A DNA stretch of 64,000 nt from Dermacoccus abyssi. GTDB taxonomy: Bacteria; Actinomycetota; Actinomycetes; Actinomycetales; Dermatophilaceae. This document shows positions 8,657 through 17,578 of the stretch, one piece after another; positions within the stretch are counted from its first letter, which is position 1; each line of letters starts with the position of its first letter. The stretch is from the NCBI RefSeq assembly GCF_003515945.1, contig NZ_QWLM01000016.1, positions 1-64,000 of the forward strand. The letters run 5' to 3'. Both the position numbers and the translations under genes were made by a program. The notes below the pieces were generated by a model. The model made no database searches, was not told the DNA's origin, and worked only from the letters and a program-made list of their open reading frames with translations.

Positions 8657-11600
8657 GTGACGAACGACGACCGCAGCGCTCCTGAGGCCCACGCGAGCGT
8701 GCTCGACACCGAGCGCGCCCAGGCCGTGCGTGACGCTGCCGCTCTTTGGCAGCGTCACCTCGTCGACCTCGGCGGACGCAACTCGCTTCTGTGGCAGCGC
8801 ACCGACGACACGGTCGAGCTCGATCTCACGACGGCGCACCCGGCCGGCGTCGCGAAGTTGCTCTCCGGCCGCAACGTGCTCTTGTCCGAGATCGTGCGCG
8901 AACCCAGCGCCTACCGTGCCGCGTACGAGCGGGCCATCGCCGTGCGCGATCTCTCGCGTGAGCTGCTCGAGGAGCGCGGCATCATCAGTTGCTTCCTCGC
9001 CCTCGGGCGTGCGACCTGGCAGCTCAGCGGTGACGCCGTCCCCGCCGCCCCGATCCTCCTGCGCCAGTGCGACATCCACTTCGGTGGTCGCGACGGTGAC
9101 GACCTCGTGCTCGAGGTGTCGCGCACCGTCGAACTCAACTCGGCGCTGTCGACCTATTTCGCTTCGCGCGGCATCAACATCGACCAGGACTACCTGACGT
9201 CGCTCGCGTCCGGCCCCCACGGCTTCGACCCTGCTCCGACCTACGACATGATGCGCCGGGCCGGCGCGAGCATCCCCGGCTTCCGTGTCGACGAACGTCT
9301 CGTCGTCTCGACGTTCAGCTACGCCAAGCTCTCCATGGTCCGCGACATCTCCGACCAGTCGGCGTTGCTGCACCAACACCCCGTCATCGCTGCCATGGCG
9401 GGTGACGAGCAGGCCACGTTCGACGTCGGCGCGCAGATGCCCGAACCCGGCCTCGACGCCGACCCGCGCGATGAGTTCCTCGTCCTCGACGCCGACGCGC
9501 AGCAGCAGGCGGCGATCGACGCCGTCATGGGCGGCCAGCACCTCGTGCTCATGGGCCCGCCCGGTACGGGCAAGAGCCAGACGATCGCCAACCTCGTGGC
9601 CACCCTCACCGCACACGGCCGCAGCGCTCTCTTCGTTGCGGAGAAGCGCGCTGCGATCGATGCGGTCATCGGCCGGCTCGAGGGTCTCGGGCTGCGTGAC
9701 CTCATGCTCGACGCCCATGCGGGCTCCGGCACCGCAGCCGACCTCGTCGACGCTCTCGCGCGCCGCCTCGTCACAGCGCCTGCCTCGGGGGCACCGCACG
9801 TCGGTGATGCCCTTCGTTCGAGTCACGACACCGGCCCGGGCCAGGACGCTCCTGACGAGGCCGTCATCGAGACGCTCGAGGAGCACCGCTTCACCCTGCT
9901 CGAGCACGTGCGCGCGCTGCACCGCGTGCGTGACCCGTTCGGCGTCAGCGCCAACGACGCGCAGGATCGCATCGCCGAACTCAACGCCCTGCCGGTGGCG
10001 CCGCGTTCGCGCGTGCGCCTCGAAGGCGAGCCGTTGCGGCGCCTCGACGAACAGGGCCGTGACGAGGTGGGCCGCCTGCTGAGCGACCTCGCGCGCCGCA
10101 ACGCCTGGCGTGACGACGGGCAGCCCGACCCCTGGTTCGGCTCGCGCGTGCGCGGGCGTGACCACATGGAGCGCGCGAAGGCACTCGTCACCCGCCTCGC
10201 CGGCGAGAACGGGAACGACGGCGATCTCGCCGCTCACCGATCCCAACTCGACGAACTCTTCACGAAGGCGGGCCTCCCGCTGCCGGAATCGGCCACGCGT
10301 GCGGCCGAGGTCCTGGATCTCATGGAACAGGTGAACAAGACGCTCGACGTCTTCACCCCCGAAATCTTCGGTGTTCCGCTCGACATCGCCGTCACGGCGA
10401 GCGCCACCCGCGCCCAGCGGAAGGAAACGGGCGAGGCTCCCGGCGTCCTCGAACGACGCCGTGTACTCAAGCAGGCCCGTGCCACGTTGCGGCCGGGACG
10501 GCCCCCGGCCGATCTGCACGCCGCGCTCGAGCGGGCGTGTGTGCAGCAGACCCGTTGGAAGGAGCTCGGCGGTACCGGGCGCCCCAACGTTCCCATCGGT
10601 ACGGAGGAGGCCCGCAGCGCCCACGCCCGCCTCACCGAGGAGCTCGACTGGCTCGGTGTGCGGCTCGAGGGCACGGCGGGCGCCACCGAACTGCTCACCA
10701 CACACTTCGACGAGCTCGCGGAGCGAGTTGCCGATCTTGCCGCCAATGTCGATCGACTCGAGATCGTGCCGACCGTCGGAGGCGATCTCGAGCGCCTGCG
10801 CGCCCAGGGTCTCGGCGCCGTCATCGACGACTTCGCCGCTCGCGGTCTCGGCCCTGACGCGGTCGGCCCCGAGTGGGAGTTCATGTGGTGGACGAGCGTT
10901 CTCGGTCGTGTGCGCCGTCACGACCCGGCCTACGAGCAGCACCGCGGCAACGAACTGCGTGCATCTGCGGTGAAGTTCGCCGACGCCGATCGCCAGCACC
11001 TTGCTGCAGCCCCCGAGCGTGTGCGCGCCCGCGCCTACCGACGCATCGACGCCGTCGCGGAACACTTCCCCGAGCAGGTCGAGGCGATGGAATCGGCCCT
11101 CGTCTTCGGTCATCACGCAGGCAGCGCCGACGCGCTGCGCCACGCGTTCGCCGGCGCCCCCGACCTCATGACGGCGCTCGCTCCCTGCTGGGCCATGAGC
11201 CCCCTCGTCGTTGCGCAGACACTCCCGCCGGGGCAGTGGTTCGACGTCGTCATCTTCGACGAGGCGAGCCAGATCCCGCCGGCCGAGGCGATCTCCGCCA
11301 TCAGCCGTGGTGCACAGGTCGTCGTCGCCGGAGACACCCAGCAGCTTGCGCCGACGAGCTTCTTCCAGCGCACGGCCGCGGGTGAGGACACGGCACACAC
11401 GGGGGAGTCTGTGCTCGACGTGCTCTCCGCACTCCTGCCGGTGCGCCACCTGCGTTGGCACTACCGCTCGCTCGACGAGCGCCTCATCGCGTTCTCCAAC
11501 GACGCGGTCTACGACGGTGAACTCGTGACGTTCCCGCGGGCACGTACCGAGAACGTCCTACGCTTGCACGTCGTCGGCGCGAACGCCGTGGCCTCCGACG

Positions 11601-12583
11601 ACCTCCCGGTCGCCGCAGCTCAGGCAGCCTCGGTCGACGAGAACGCACCGGAGGTCGCGGCCGTCGTCGATCTCGTCTCACAGCACGCCCGTCAGCGGCC
11701 CGAGGAAAGCCTCGGCGTCATCGCGCTCGGTCTCACGCACGCACGCCGCGTCGAGCGCGCCGTGGCGGCGGCAGCCCGCACCGACGAGGCGCTCGCGGCC
11801 TACCTCGAGGCGCACGTCGACGAGCCGTTCTTCGTCAAGAACCTCGAACGCGTCCAGGGTGACGAGCGCGACGCGGTGGTCCTCACCCTGGGTATTGCCC
11901 CGACGAGTGGCAGCCTCGTGCGCCGCTTCGGGGCGCTCAACCACGTGGGTGGCGAACGACGCCTCAACGTTGCCATCTCGCGCGCCCGTCGCCGCATGGA
12001 TGTCGTGAGCACGTTCGCCGGCGAGGACCTGGAACCCACGACTCTGCGCTCGCGCGGGGCGACGCTGCTCCGCGATTTCCTGCTCTACGTCGCCGAGTGC
12101 GACGAGCGCCTCGAACCTCGTGCCGAGGACGTCGACGGGGTCACCGTGGTCGGCGGCAAGCGTCGCCGTGCTGCAACGTCCGGATCCGTCGCGTTGCGCC
12201 GGGTCGGGGCCGACGCGGAGATCGTGCCCGTGCCGTTCGTCGTCGAGGACTTGGCGCGGCGCCTTCGCGCCGAGGGGCTCACGGTGCACACCGGCTACGG
12301 CCATTCGCGCATGCGCGTCGACCTCGCGATCGAGCATCCGCGCGAGCCGGGGCAGATGCTGCTCGCCGTCGAGAGCGACGGCGAGCACTACGCGGCGATG
12401 AACAGCGTGCGCGAACGCGACCGGCTCCGTCCCGACGCGCTGCAGCGTCTCGGCTGGGCGCACGACAGGGTGTGGACCGTCGACCTCTTCCGTGACCCGG
12501 CGCGCGACACCGCCCGCATTGTCGAGTTGGTTCACCGTCTCGCGGCGCAGGTCGACGTCGCAGGTGAAAGCGTGCCGCAGTGA
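8657..12583 (+). CDS. DUF4011 superfamily 1 helicase with C-terminal endonuclease-like domain (Hhe-like)
   Basis: A 1308-residue protein. Residues about 20-200 match the DUF4011 N-terminal domain (WQRHLVDLGGRNSLL; later APILLRQCDIHF). A helicase core follows, split by a long insertion: Walker A GPPGTGKSQTIANLVATL near 299, Walker B DEASQIPPAEAI near 868, the Q/G motif GDTQQLAPTSFF, ERVQGDERDAVVLTLG near 1057, and the arginine-finger motif NVAISRARRR near 1097. The last ~110 residues (VDLAIEHPREPGQMLLAVES, DGEHYAAMNSVRERDRLRPD) resemble the Vsr/DUF559-type PD-(D/E)XK nuclease fold. Helicase-DUF4011-Vsr proteins include the anti-phage system Hhe, so defence or DNA processing is plausible; a housekeeping role is also possible because relatives are common in actinomycetes. 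No methylase or other defence gene is adjacent. Confidence 0.8.
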   Translation: MTNDDRSAPEAHASVLDTERAQAVRDAAALWQRHLVDLGGRNSLLWQRTDDTVELDLTTAHPAGVAKLLSGRNVLLSEIVREPSAYRAAYERAIAVRDLSRELLEERGIISCFLALGRATWQLSGDAVPAAPILLRQCDIHFGGRDGDDLVLEVSRTVELNSALSTYFASRGINIDQDYLTSLASGPHGFDPAPTYDMMRRAGASIPGFRVDERLVVSTFSYAKLSMVRDISDQSALLHQHPVIAAMAGDEQATFDVGAQMPEPGLDADPRDEFLVLDADAQQQAAIDAVMGGQHLVLMGPPGTGKSQTIANLVATLTAHGRSALFVAEKRAAIDAVIGRLEGLGLRDLMLDAHAGSGTAADLVDALARRLVTAPASGAPHVGDALRSSHDTGPGQDAPDEAVIETLEEHRFTLLEHVRALHRVRDPFGVSANDAQDRIAELNALPVAPRSRVRLEGEPLRRLDEQGRDEVGRLLSDLARRNAWRDDGQPDPWFGSRVRGRDHMERAKALVTRLAGENGNDGDLAAHRSQLDELFTKAGLPLPESATRAAEVLDLMEQVNKTLDVFTPEIFGVPLDIAVTASATRAQRKETGEAPGVLERRRVLKQARATLRPGRPPADLHAALERACVQQTRWKELGGTGRPNVPIGTEEARSAHARLTEELDWLGVRLEGTAGATELLTTHFDELAERVADLAANVDRLEIVPTVGGDLERLRAQGLGAVIDDFAARGLGPDAVGPEWEFMWWTSVLGRVRRHDPAYEQHRGNELRASAVKFADADRQHLAAAPERVRARAYRRIDAVAEHFPEQVEAMESALVFGHHAGSADALRHAFAGAPDLMTALAPCWAMSPLVVAQTLPPGQWFDVVIFDEASQIPPAEAISAISRGAQVVVAGDTQQLAPTSFFQRTAAGEDTAHTGESVLDVLSALLPVRHLRWHYRSLDERLIAFSNDAVYDGELVTFPRARTENVLRLHVVGANAVASDDLPVAAAQAASVDENAPEVAAVVDLVSQHARQRPEESLGVIALGLTHARRVERAVAAAARTDEALAAYLEAHVDEPFFVKNLERVQGDERDAVVLTLGIAPTSGSLVRRFGALNHVGGERRLNVAISRARRRMDVVSTFAGEDLEPTTLRSRGATLLRDFLLYVAECDERLEPRAEDVDGVTVVGGKRRRAATSGSVALRRVGADAEIVPVPFVVEDLARRLRAEGLTVHTGYGHSRMRVDLAIEHPREPGQMLLAVESDGEHYAAMNSVRERDRLRPDALQRLGWAHDRVWTVDLFRDPARDTARIVELVHRLAAQVDVAGESVPQ

Positions 12584-12894
12584 CCGACGTGTCAGGGCCC
12601 GACGGCGCTGACCGCCCGAAGGCTGCGGGAGGCGAGCGCCAGGGGAGTGGGCGGCCATCGCGTCGCGGTCCTCGTCGCGCCACGGCTGCCCAGACCGGAT
12701 CGGTCATGCCCGCCGCCTCCGCCACGCCGGAGGCGGATTGGGCCGAGTGGCTCGCTCGCCGGGAACCCGAGACCCAGACGCCGCCTTCGCCCGTGAGCAC
12801 GGACGAATCCGAGGCGAAGGGGGCAGCCGAGAAGCCGCGCCTGAACGAGCGGGATCGGTGGTTCCTCGAGCAGCGTCCACCGCACTGGGACTGA
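12580..12894 (+). CDS. small protein of unknown function coupled to the helicase
   Basis: A 104-residue hydrophilic protein whose GTG start overlaps the helicase stop (GTGA), so the two are translationally coupled. The first ~75 residues are low-complexity, rich in Gly, Ala, Arg and Pro, and probably disordered. The conserved-looking part is the C-terminus, LNERDRWFLEQRPPHWD, rich in aromatic residues. I recall similar 'RDRW..EQRPPHW' tails in actinobacterial hypothetical proteins but cannot name a family. No membrane segment, metal site or nucleotide motif. A role as partner of the helicase is inferred only from coupling. Confidence 0.6.
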   Translation: MTDVSGPDGADRPKAAGGERQGSGRPSRRGPRRATAAQTGSVMPAASATPEADWAEWLARREPETQTPPSPVSTDESEAKGAAEKPRLNERDRWFLEQRPPHWD

Positions 12895-12951
12895 GTGGCC
12901 CGGGCGTCGCGAGCGAGTCGCGAAACGATCCGAGCGCGCGGTCACGAGAAG

Positions 12952-12985
12952 GGGCGTCGACACCGTGATGGTGTCGACGCCCTTT
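12952..12985 (+). terminator. bidirectional terminator between convergent genes
   Basis: Perfect 13-bp stem at 12952-12964 / 12970-12982 (GGGCGTCGACACC) with a five-base loop, followed by CCTTT. It lies between the helicase operon and mscL, which face each other. Confidence 0.85.
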
Positions 12986-13024
12986 CGCGTCAGAGGGTCA
13001 GTGCCCTCGGGATGAGCGTGAAGC

Positions 13025-13384
13025 TCAGACGCGACGCTGCGCGCGCAGCTCGTCGCGGATCTCGGCGAGGACGGAGATCTCCGTGTCCTCGACGTCGGCC
13101 GGCTTCTCGAAGCGGGCCTTGGCAGCCTCGTACGGCTTGACCATGAAGAAGTACACGACGAAAGCGAGGATGAGGAAAGCGACGAGAACCGTGAGGAACG
13201 CGCCCACCGGAACGTCGCCCGGCTTCCAGTTGTTGAAGTCCGGCGTGCCGCCGAGCTTGCCGATGAGGCTCATGACGACGTTGACGAAGGCCTCGACGAC
13301 CTTTGCGAAGGCGCCCGCCATGATGAACGCGACGGCAAGCTCGATGAGGTTGCCGCGCATGATGAAGTCCTTGAAGCCCTTCAT
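13025..13384 (-). CDS. mscL: large-conductance mechanosensitive channel
   Basis: A 119-residue inner-membrane channel that opens under extreme membrane tension and releases solutes on hypo-osmotic shock. The N-terminal amphipathic helix plus TM1 reads MKGFKDFIMRGNLIELAVAF and continues through FIMAGAFAKVV. TM2 is at about 70-92 (FLTVLVAFLILAFVVYFFMV), and a charged C-terminal helix follows (ISVLAEIRDELRAQ). Length is slightly short of the E. coli protein (136) and typical of actinomycetes. A good Shine-Dalgarno, AAGGAG, precedes the ATG. Neighbours downstream on the same strand are the broken SAF gene and the FmdB gene, but the gaps suggest separate transcription. Confidence 0.95.
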   Translation of the reverse strand: MKGFKDFIMRGNLIELAVAFIMAGAFAKVVEAFVNVVMSLIGKLGGTPDFNNWKPGDVPVGAFLTVLVAFLILAFVVYFFMVKPYEAAKARFEKPADVEDTEISVLAEIRDELRAQRRV

Positions 13385-13502
13385 GGCTTCTCCTTACTAC
13401 TCAGTACCAGTGAAAAGGTGCGAGGTGAGCGTACCCATCCAGGTGAGACACAAAGAAATGCGGCAATCCCCCAGCGTGCCGGAATTCGTGATAACCGGGC
13501 GG

Positions 13503-14002
13503 TCAAGGACTGACCGTGAGGAACAGATCTGACCAGGACGAGTGTCCATCATTGGTATGGCGCGCAATTTTCATCACGTCGGGCGGCGTGAGGGCCACGA
13601 GAACAGGTGCTCGATCGACTCGATTCGACACGTCCGCGCTGCGGGACTTCGTCTCGAATGGTGGTACGACTGGCGCCGCCGAGGTGAGGCGCGTGCCGTC
13701 GGGTGCCCAGACGTCGACGCGTGAGGTGCGAGTCAGTCGGTCCGCTAGTGCGGCGTCCGCGTCGATCGTCACGAACTGTCGGCCGCGCAGCTCAGGGCGT
13801 TCGGAGTTGTCGGTTGTCGACGCGCCGGACGAGGGGGATGAGGAAGCAGGGACGTCGTGGGTTCCACCGCCGGTGCCACGAGTGCGGCAGCGGCGAGGCA
13901 GACGCAGGCGCCGAGTTTGCGGAGTCGACGTCGCCTCGTGGCGGCGGCTCGGGTGGGCGCATTGAGACGGTGGACGACGTCGAGATCGCGCAGGCTGGGC
14001 AT
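13503..14002 (-). pseudogene. SAF-domain protein (CpaB/RcpC or FlgA-like), frameshifted
   Basis: Two overlapping frames together resemble a small SAF-domain protein. The first (start ATG at 14002) gives MPSLRDLDVVHRLNAPTRAA, an Arg-rich stretch and a hydrophobic segment KLGACVCLAAAALVAPA, then loses sense. A second frame, open from before about 13880, gives a Ser/Thr-rich linker and then ELRGRQFVTIDADAALADRL, SRVDVWAPDG and APVLVALTPPDVMKIA, which fits the C-terminal half of SAF proteins of pilus assembly type. The switch is near 13850-13880, close to the GC-rich bases encoding LVAPAV. Such genes often sit between mscL and fmdB in actinomycetes. Either a real pseudogene or a one-base sequence error; family assignment is moderate. 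Confidence 0.5.
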
Positions 14003-14094
14003 ATGTCGACGCTAGGCGCGTGGCAGTTACGCGTCACGCGGGACGCCCCGTGCCCTGTGGAAGAGGCCCACCGGCCGTCAGGGTTGGGGAGAAG

Positions 14095-14313
14095 TCAGTC
14101 GCTGGACGAACTCGACGAACCACTGTCGGCCGAGCCGGAACGGCTGTCCGTGCGGTAGAAACCGCTGCCCTTGAACGTCACGCCGACGCCGTCGAACACC
14201 TTGCGCAGGTCGCCCGAGCACACCGGGCACGTCGTCAACGCCGGGTCGGAGAAGGACTGCCGCTCCTCGAAGCGGTGGCCACAGTTCTTGCAGGCGTAGA
14301 CATAGGTGGGCAT
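14095..14313 (-). CDS. FmdB-family zinc-ribbon protein (Ruc-like)
   Basis: A 72-residue protein beginning MPTYVYACKNCGHRFEERQS, with the zinc ribbon Cys8-x2-Cys11 and Cys29-x2-Cys32 (CPVC), followed by GSGFYRTDSR and a Ser-rich, probably disordered tail. Its position next to 5-formyl-THF cyclo-ligase parallels M. tuberculosis Rv0991c (Ruc), a redox-regulated chaperone of this family that assists refolding after oxidation. That function is by analogy. I use the ATG at 14313 because GGAGGAG stands at good distance upstream and because family members start with MPTY; a longer frame to 14460 has no such support. Confidence 0.9.
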   Translation of the reverse strand: MPTYVYACKNCGHRFEERQSFSDPALTTCPVCSGDLRKVFDGVGVTFKGSGFYRTDSRSGSADSGSSSSSSD

Positions 14314-14405
14314 GGTCTCCTCCAACGGGGCGAACGGCGGGCGCTCGTTCTTTCGAGCGTCATCGTAGGACAGGGGCGGGGGTGGCCGCTCTCGCCCCGC
14401 GAAGC

Positions 14406-15965
14406 TCAGGAGTGACCGGTCCCGGCATGCTCGGTGTCCGGGCCGGTGTCGGTACGCCAACCGGCCAGGCGGCCACCCGCGCTCACTTCACGAACGCGCT
14501 GGGCGGCGAGACCACGCACCGACTCCTTCGTCACGACGAGGAGTTGGTCGCCGGCGCGCAGGACGCTGCGCTCGTTCGGGACGTATCCCTCGTCACCGTT
14601 GACGACGAGGGTGACGTTGGCTCCGACCGGCAGGCGCAGTTCGTAGACGCGCACGCCTATGAGGCGTGAGGTCGGGCCCACCTTGACCTGGAGCATGTCG
14701 GCACCGAGGTCCGTCAGGGGCGTGTTCTCGACCTCCAGCTCGACGGTGTGGGCTTGCTCGTCGATGCCGAGGCGTTTGGCGACGAAGGGCAGGGTCGGCG
14801 CCTGCAACAGGGTGAAGACGATGACGAGCACGAAGACGAGGTCGAAGATCCATCGCGTGTCGGACGCGCCCAGCGTCAGCGGCACGGTCGCGAGAACGAC
14901 GGGTACCGCGCCGCGCAGTCCGGCCCAGGACAGGAAGACCTGCTCACGCCACGAGAAGCCGAACGGTGTCATTGACACGAGAACAGACGCGGGGCGCGCG
15001 ATGAGCAGGAGGACGAATCCGACGACGATCGCCGGCACGAGCTGGTCGGCGAGGCGTGACGGCGATGCGAGCAGCCCGAGGAGAACGAACAGACCGATCT
15101 GTGCGAGCCACCCGAGGGCCTGACCGAACCCGCGCACCGCCTGACGGTGTGGGATGTTCATGTTCCCCAGAACGAGCGCGGCGAGATAAGTGGCGATGAA
15201 GCCGCTCGTGTGGACCGTCGCGGCTGCGGCGTACGCGAAGACGCCACCCGCGACGACGCCGATGGCGAACAGGCCGGACGAGCCCGGCGCGATGCGTTGC
15301 GAGAGTGAGCCCAGCACCCAGCCGACGAGCAGGCCGACGAGCGCGCCGCCAGCAAGTTCGAAGACAGCCGTTCCGGCGAGTTCGAGAATGGTGTGGTGCT
15401 CGCCGCCGGGTACGACCTCGCTGGCCAGCGCCATCACGAGGAGGACGACGGGGGCGTCGTTGAAGCCCGACTCGGCTTCGAGCACGCCGGTGAGGCGGTG
15501 CGGGAGAGGGACCTTGCGCAGCACGGAGAAGACGGCCGCGGCGTCTGTAGAGCTGACGATGGCGCCGAGCAGGAGCGAGGTCGACCACCCCAGGTCGAGC
15601 AACCAGTGGGTGAGTGCGCCGACCACGCCGACGGACACGAGGACGCCGAGCGTCGACAGGAGCAGTGCCGGGGCCACGGACGAGCGGATGCTGCGCCATT
15701 CCGTCGTCAGGCCGCCCTCGATGAGAATGAGCACGAGTGCGGCGTAGCCGAGAACCTGAGTGAGGTTGTCGTTGGAGAAGTCGATGCCGAAGCCGCCCTC
15801 GCCGAGCACGACGCCGATCGCGAGGTAGATCAGCAGGGTCGGCAGCCCGGAGCGGTTGGCCAGGCGCACCGCGGCGACCGCGACGAGGAGAACCATAGAG
15901 CCGACGAGAAGAACGAAGGGAAGGTCGTCGGTACCGAAGCCCGTGCCGGCCGCTGATGCGATCAT
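14406..15965 (-). CDS. potassium/proton antiporter, CPA1 family (CvrA/NhaP2-like)
   Basis: A 519-residue protein. The first ~390 residues form about 12-13 membrane helices of the cation/proton antiporter fold (LLIYLAIGVVLGEGG; SSTDAAAVFSVLR and SGFNDAPVVLLVMAL carry the conserved acidic residues of the transport site). A cytosolic RCK_C/TrkA-C regulatory domain follows at about 400-480 (LTDLGADMLQVKVGPTSRLI; NERSVLRAGDQLLVVTKES). Likely exports K+ (or Na+) in exchange for protons and is gated by a ligand on the TrkA-C domain. The start ATG has an AGGAGG-like site about nine bases upstream. Single gene, on the same strand as fmdB. Confidence 0.88.
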   Translation of the reverse strand: MIASAAGTGFGTDDLPFVLLVGSMVLLVAVAAVRLANRSGLPTLLIYLAIGVVLGEGGFGIDFSNDNLTQVLGYAALVLILIEGGLTTEWRSIRSSVAPALLLSTLGVLVSVGVVGALTHWLLDLGWSTSLLLGAIVSSTDAAAVFSVLRKVPLPHRLTGVLEAESGFNDAPVVLLVMALASEVVPGGEHHTILELAGTAVFELAGGALVGLLVGWVLGSLSQRIAPGSSGLFAIGVVAGGVFAYAAAATVHTSGFIATYLAALVLGNMNIPHRQAVRGFGQALGWLAQIGLFVLLGLLASPSRLADQLVPAIVVGFVLLLIARPASVLVSMTPFGFSWREQVFLSWAGLRGAVPVVLATVPLTLGASDTRWIFDLVFVLVIVFTLLQAPTLPFVAKRLGIDEQAHTVELEVENTPLTDLGADMLQVKVGPTSRLIGVRVYELRLPVGANVTLVVNGDEGYVPNERSVLRAGDQLLVVTKESVRGLAAQRVREVSAGGRLAGWRTDTGPDTEHAGTGHS

Positions 15966-16009
15966 GCGCCGCCCCCTCCTACCCGCTCACCGTTCGTCGT
16001 CACTCGGCA

Positions 16010-16597
16010 TTATCTCAGGGGCTCGCGCAACCACGTGAGCCCGTTCACGGTGAGCACGGCGTCGACGCGCTCGTCGTGGGCCTGCGTGGGGAAGTCGACG
16101 CCGAACTCGTCCGGAAAGACGACGGCGATGACGGGCGTTCCCTCACGGCGCCGGGGGAGCGCTCGGTCGTAGCAGCCGCCTCCTTGCCCGAGCCGTTCCC
16201 CGCGCGCTCCGATGGCAAGGGCGGGTGCCACGACGACGTCGGCGAGCGCGATGGCGTCCTTGCCGAGATCCTCACCGGTTGCGAGGTCGCGCCACGACAG
16301 ATCGAGGTCCTCGAGGGTGATGGGGACGATGACTCGGCCGTTCTCCAACAGGCGCGCGTTGAGCGGTTCGAGATTCGACTCGGTGTCGAGCGGCTCGAAG
16401 GTGGCGACGCACGACGCGGCGCGCAACGCCGGTTCCGCGAGACGGAGCAATCGCCGCCCGTCGGCCTCACGCTCGGACGTCTCACCCATGTCACGGCGGG
16501 CCCGTCGCGCGGCGCGCAACGTGCGCCGGACGGCACGTTTAGCCTCCCGTGACGCCGCGTTCACCTCCGGCCCCGTGGAAGCGTCGTTGTCACCCAT
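16010..16597 (-). CDS. 5-formyltetrahydrofolate cyclo-ligase
   Basis: A 195-residue enzyme that converts 5-formyl-THF to 5,10-methenyl-THF with ATP. The family signature RGERLGQGGGCYDRALPRR (ATP/substrate loop) and DVVVAPALAIGARG are present; the Arg/Lys-rich N-terminus (AASREAKRAVRRTLRAARRA) is also typical. The ATG at 16597 is preferred over longer frames because a -10 hexamer lies exactly seven bases upstream and the longer frames would run into galU. It is divergent from galU with only 19 bp between the start codons. Confidence 0.9.
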   Translation of the reverse strand: MGDNDASTGPEVNAASREAKRAVRRTLRAARRARRDMGETSEREADGRRLLRLAEPALRAASCVATFEPLDTESNLEPLNARLLENGRVIVPITLEDLDLSWRDLATGEDLGKDAIALADVVVAPALAIGARGERLGQGGGCYDRALPRRREGTPVIAVVFPDEFGVDFPTQAHDERVDAVLTVNGLTWLREPLR

Positions 16598-16603
16598 GAC
16601 GAG

Positions 16604-16610
16604 TAGCCTA
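16604..16610. promoter_or_regulatory. shared bidirectional -10 element between 5-FCL and galU
   Basis: The 7-mer TAGCCTA reads TAGCCT on the plus strand (16604-16609) and TAGGCT on the minus strand (16610-16605). Each ends seven bases from a start codon (16617 and 16597), so both genes look leaderless and driven from the same near-palindrome. Confidence 0.65.
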
Positions 16611-16616
16611 GGAGAC

Positions 16617-17564
16617 ATGACTGAATCGACGACGCCCGCCATCCGACGCCGTGCGCGCAAGGCCGTCATCCCGGCCGCCGGCCTCGGTACCCGCTTCCTG
16701 CCCGCCACGAAGGCCATCCCGAAGGAGATGCTGCCGGTGGTCGACAAGCCGGCCATCCAGTACGTGGTGGAAGAAGCCGTCCGTGCGGGCGTGCCCGACA
16801 TCGTGACGATCACCGGCCGTTCCAAGGCCTCCCTGGAAGATCACTTCGACCGCCACTGGGAGCTCGAGCAGGCCCTCGAGCGCAAGGGCGACGAGAAGCG
16901 CCTCAAGCGCGTGCGCAAGTCCAACGATCTGGGCGACGTGCACTTCGTCCGTCAGGGCGAGCCGAAGGGGTTGGGCCATGCCGTGCTCATCGGCAAGAAC
17001 CACGTGGGTAACGAGCCGTTCGCCGTGTTGCTCGGTGACGACCTCATCGACGAGGGTGATCACCTCCTCGAGGAGATGATCGAGGCGCAGTTCAAGCACG
17101 GCGGTTCCGTCGTGGCCCTCATGGAGGTTCCGGCCGAACAGATCAACCTCTACGGCTGTGCCGAGGTGGAGCAGATCGACGGTGAGACCTCGGGCGTCGT
17201 GCGCGTCAAGGGCCTCGTGGAGAAGCCCTCGCCCGAGGAAGCACCGAGCAACCTGGCCATCATCGGCCGGTACGTGCTCGACCCGTCGATCTTCGAGGTG
17301 CTCGAGCGCACCGAGCCGGGCCGCGGCGGCGAGATCCAGCTCACCGACGCTCTGCAGGAGCGTGCGAACGCCACGGGTGACGGCGCGGGCGTGGTCGGCG
17401 TCGTGTTCAAGGGCAACCGCTACGACACGGGTGACCGTCTCGACTACCTCAAGGCCGTCGTGCGACTCGGCGTTCGTCACCACGACTTCGGTGACGACTT
17501 CCGGTCGTGGCTGCAGGAGTGGGTCACCACGGACGAGGGCAAGGGCAACGAGAAGCGCGCCTGA
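16617..17564 (+). CDS. galU: UTP-glucose-1-phosphate uridylyltransferase
   Basis: A 315-residue enzyme making UDP-glucose, which feeds polysaccharide and cell-wall glycan synthesis, including perhaps the locus at the window start. The nucleotidyltransferase signature KAVIPAAGLGTRFLPATKAI continues through PKEMLPVVDKPAIQYVVEEA. Further motifs are QGEPKGLGHAVLIGK, LLGDDLID and GRYVLDPSIFEVL. I place the start at ATG 16617: homologues begin close to it, and the -10 hexamer seven bases upstream excludes the longer frame that would overlap the divergent gene. A terminator follows at 17579-17619. Confidence 0.95.
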   Translation: MTESTTPAIRRRARKAVIPAAGLGTRFLPATKAIPKEMLPVVDKPAIQYVVEEAVRAGVPDIVTITGRSKASLEDHFDRHWELEQALERKGDEKRLKRVRKSNDLGDVHFVRQGEPKGLGHAVLIGKNHVGNEPFAVLLGDDLIDEGDHLLEEMIEAQFKHGGSVVALMEVPAEQINLYGCAEVEQIDGETSGVVRVKGLVEKPSPEEAPSNLAIIGRYVLDPSIFEVLERTEPGRGGEIQLTDALQERANATGDGAGVVGVVFKGNRYDTGDRLDYLKAVVRLGVRHHDFGDDFRSWLQEWVTTDEGKGNEKRA

Positions 17565-17578
17565 CCCCCTGCTTCGAG

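Noticed and set aside
8585-11461. A very long open frame on the minus strand opposite the helicase gene
   Set aside because: It mirrors the codon structure of the plus-strand gene, as is usual in GC-rich DNA, and its translation resembles no family. The same holds for long antisense frames opposite glgP (42715-45090), mfd (54375-57788), galU/moeA (16608-18740), glmU (48738-50126) and enolase (59365-60762).
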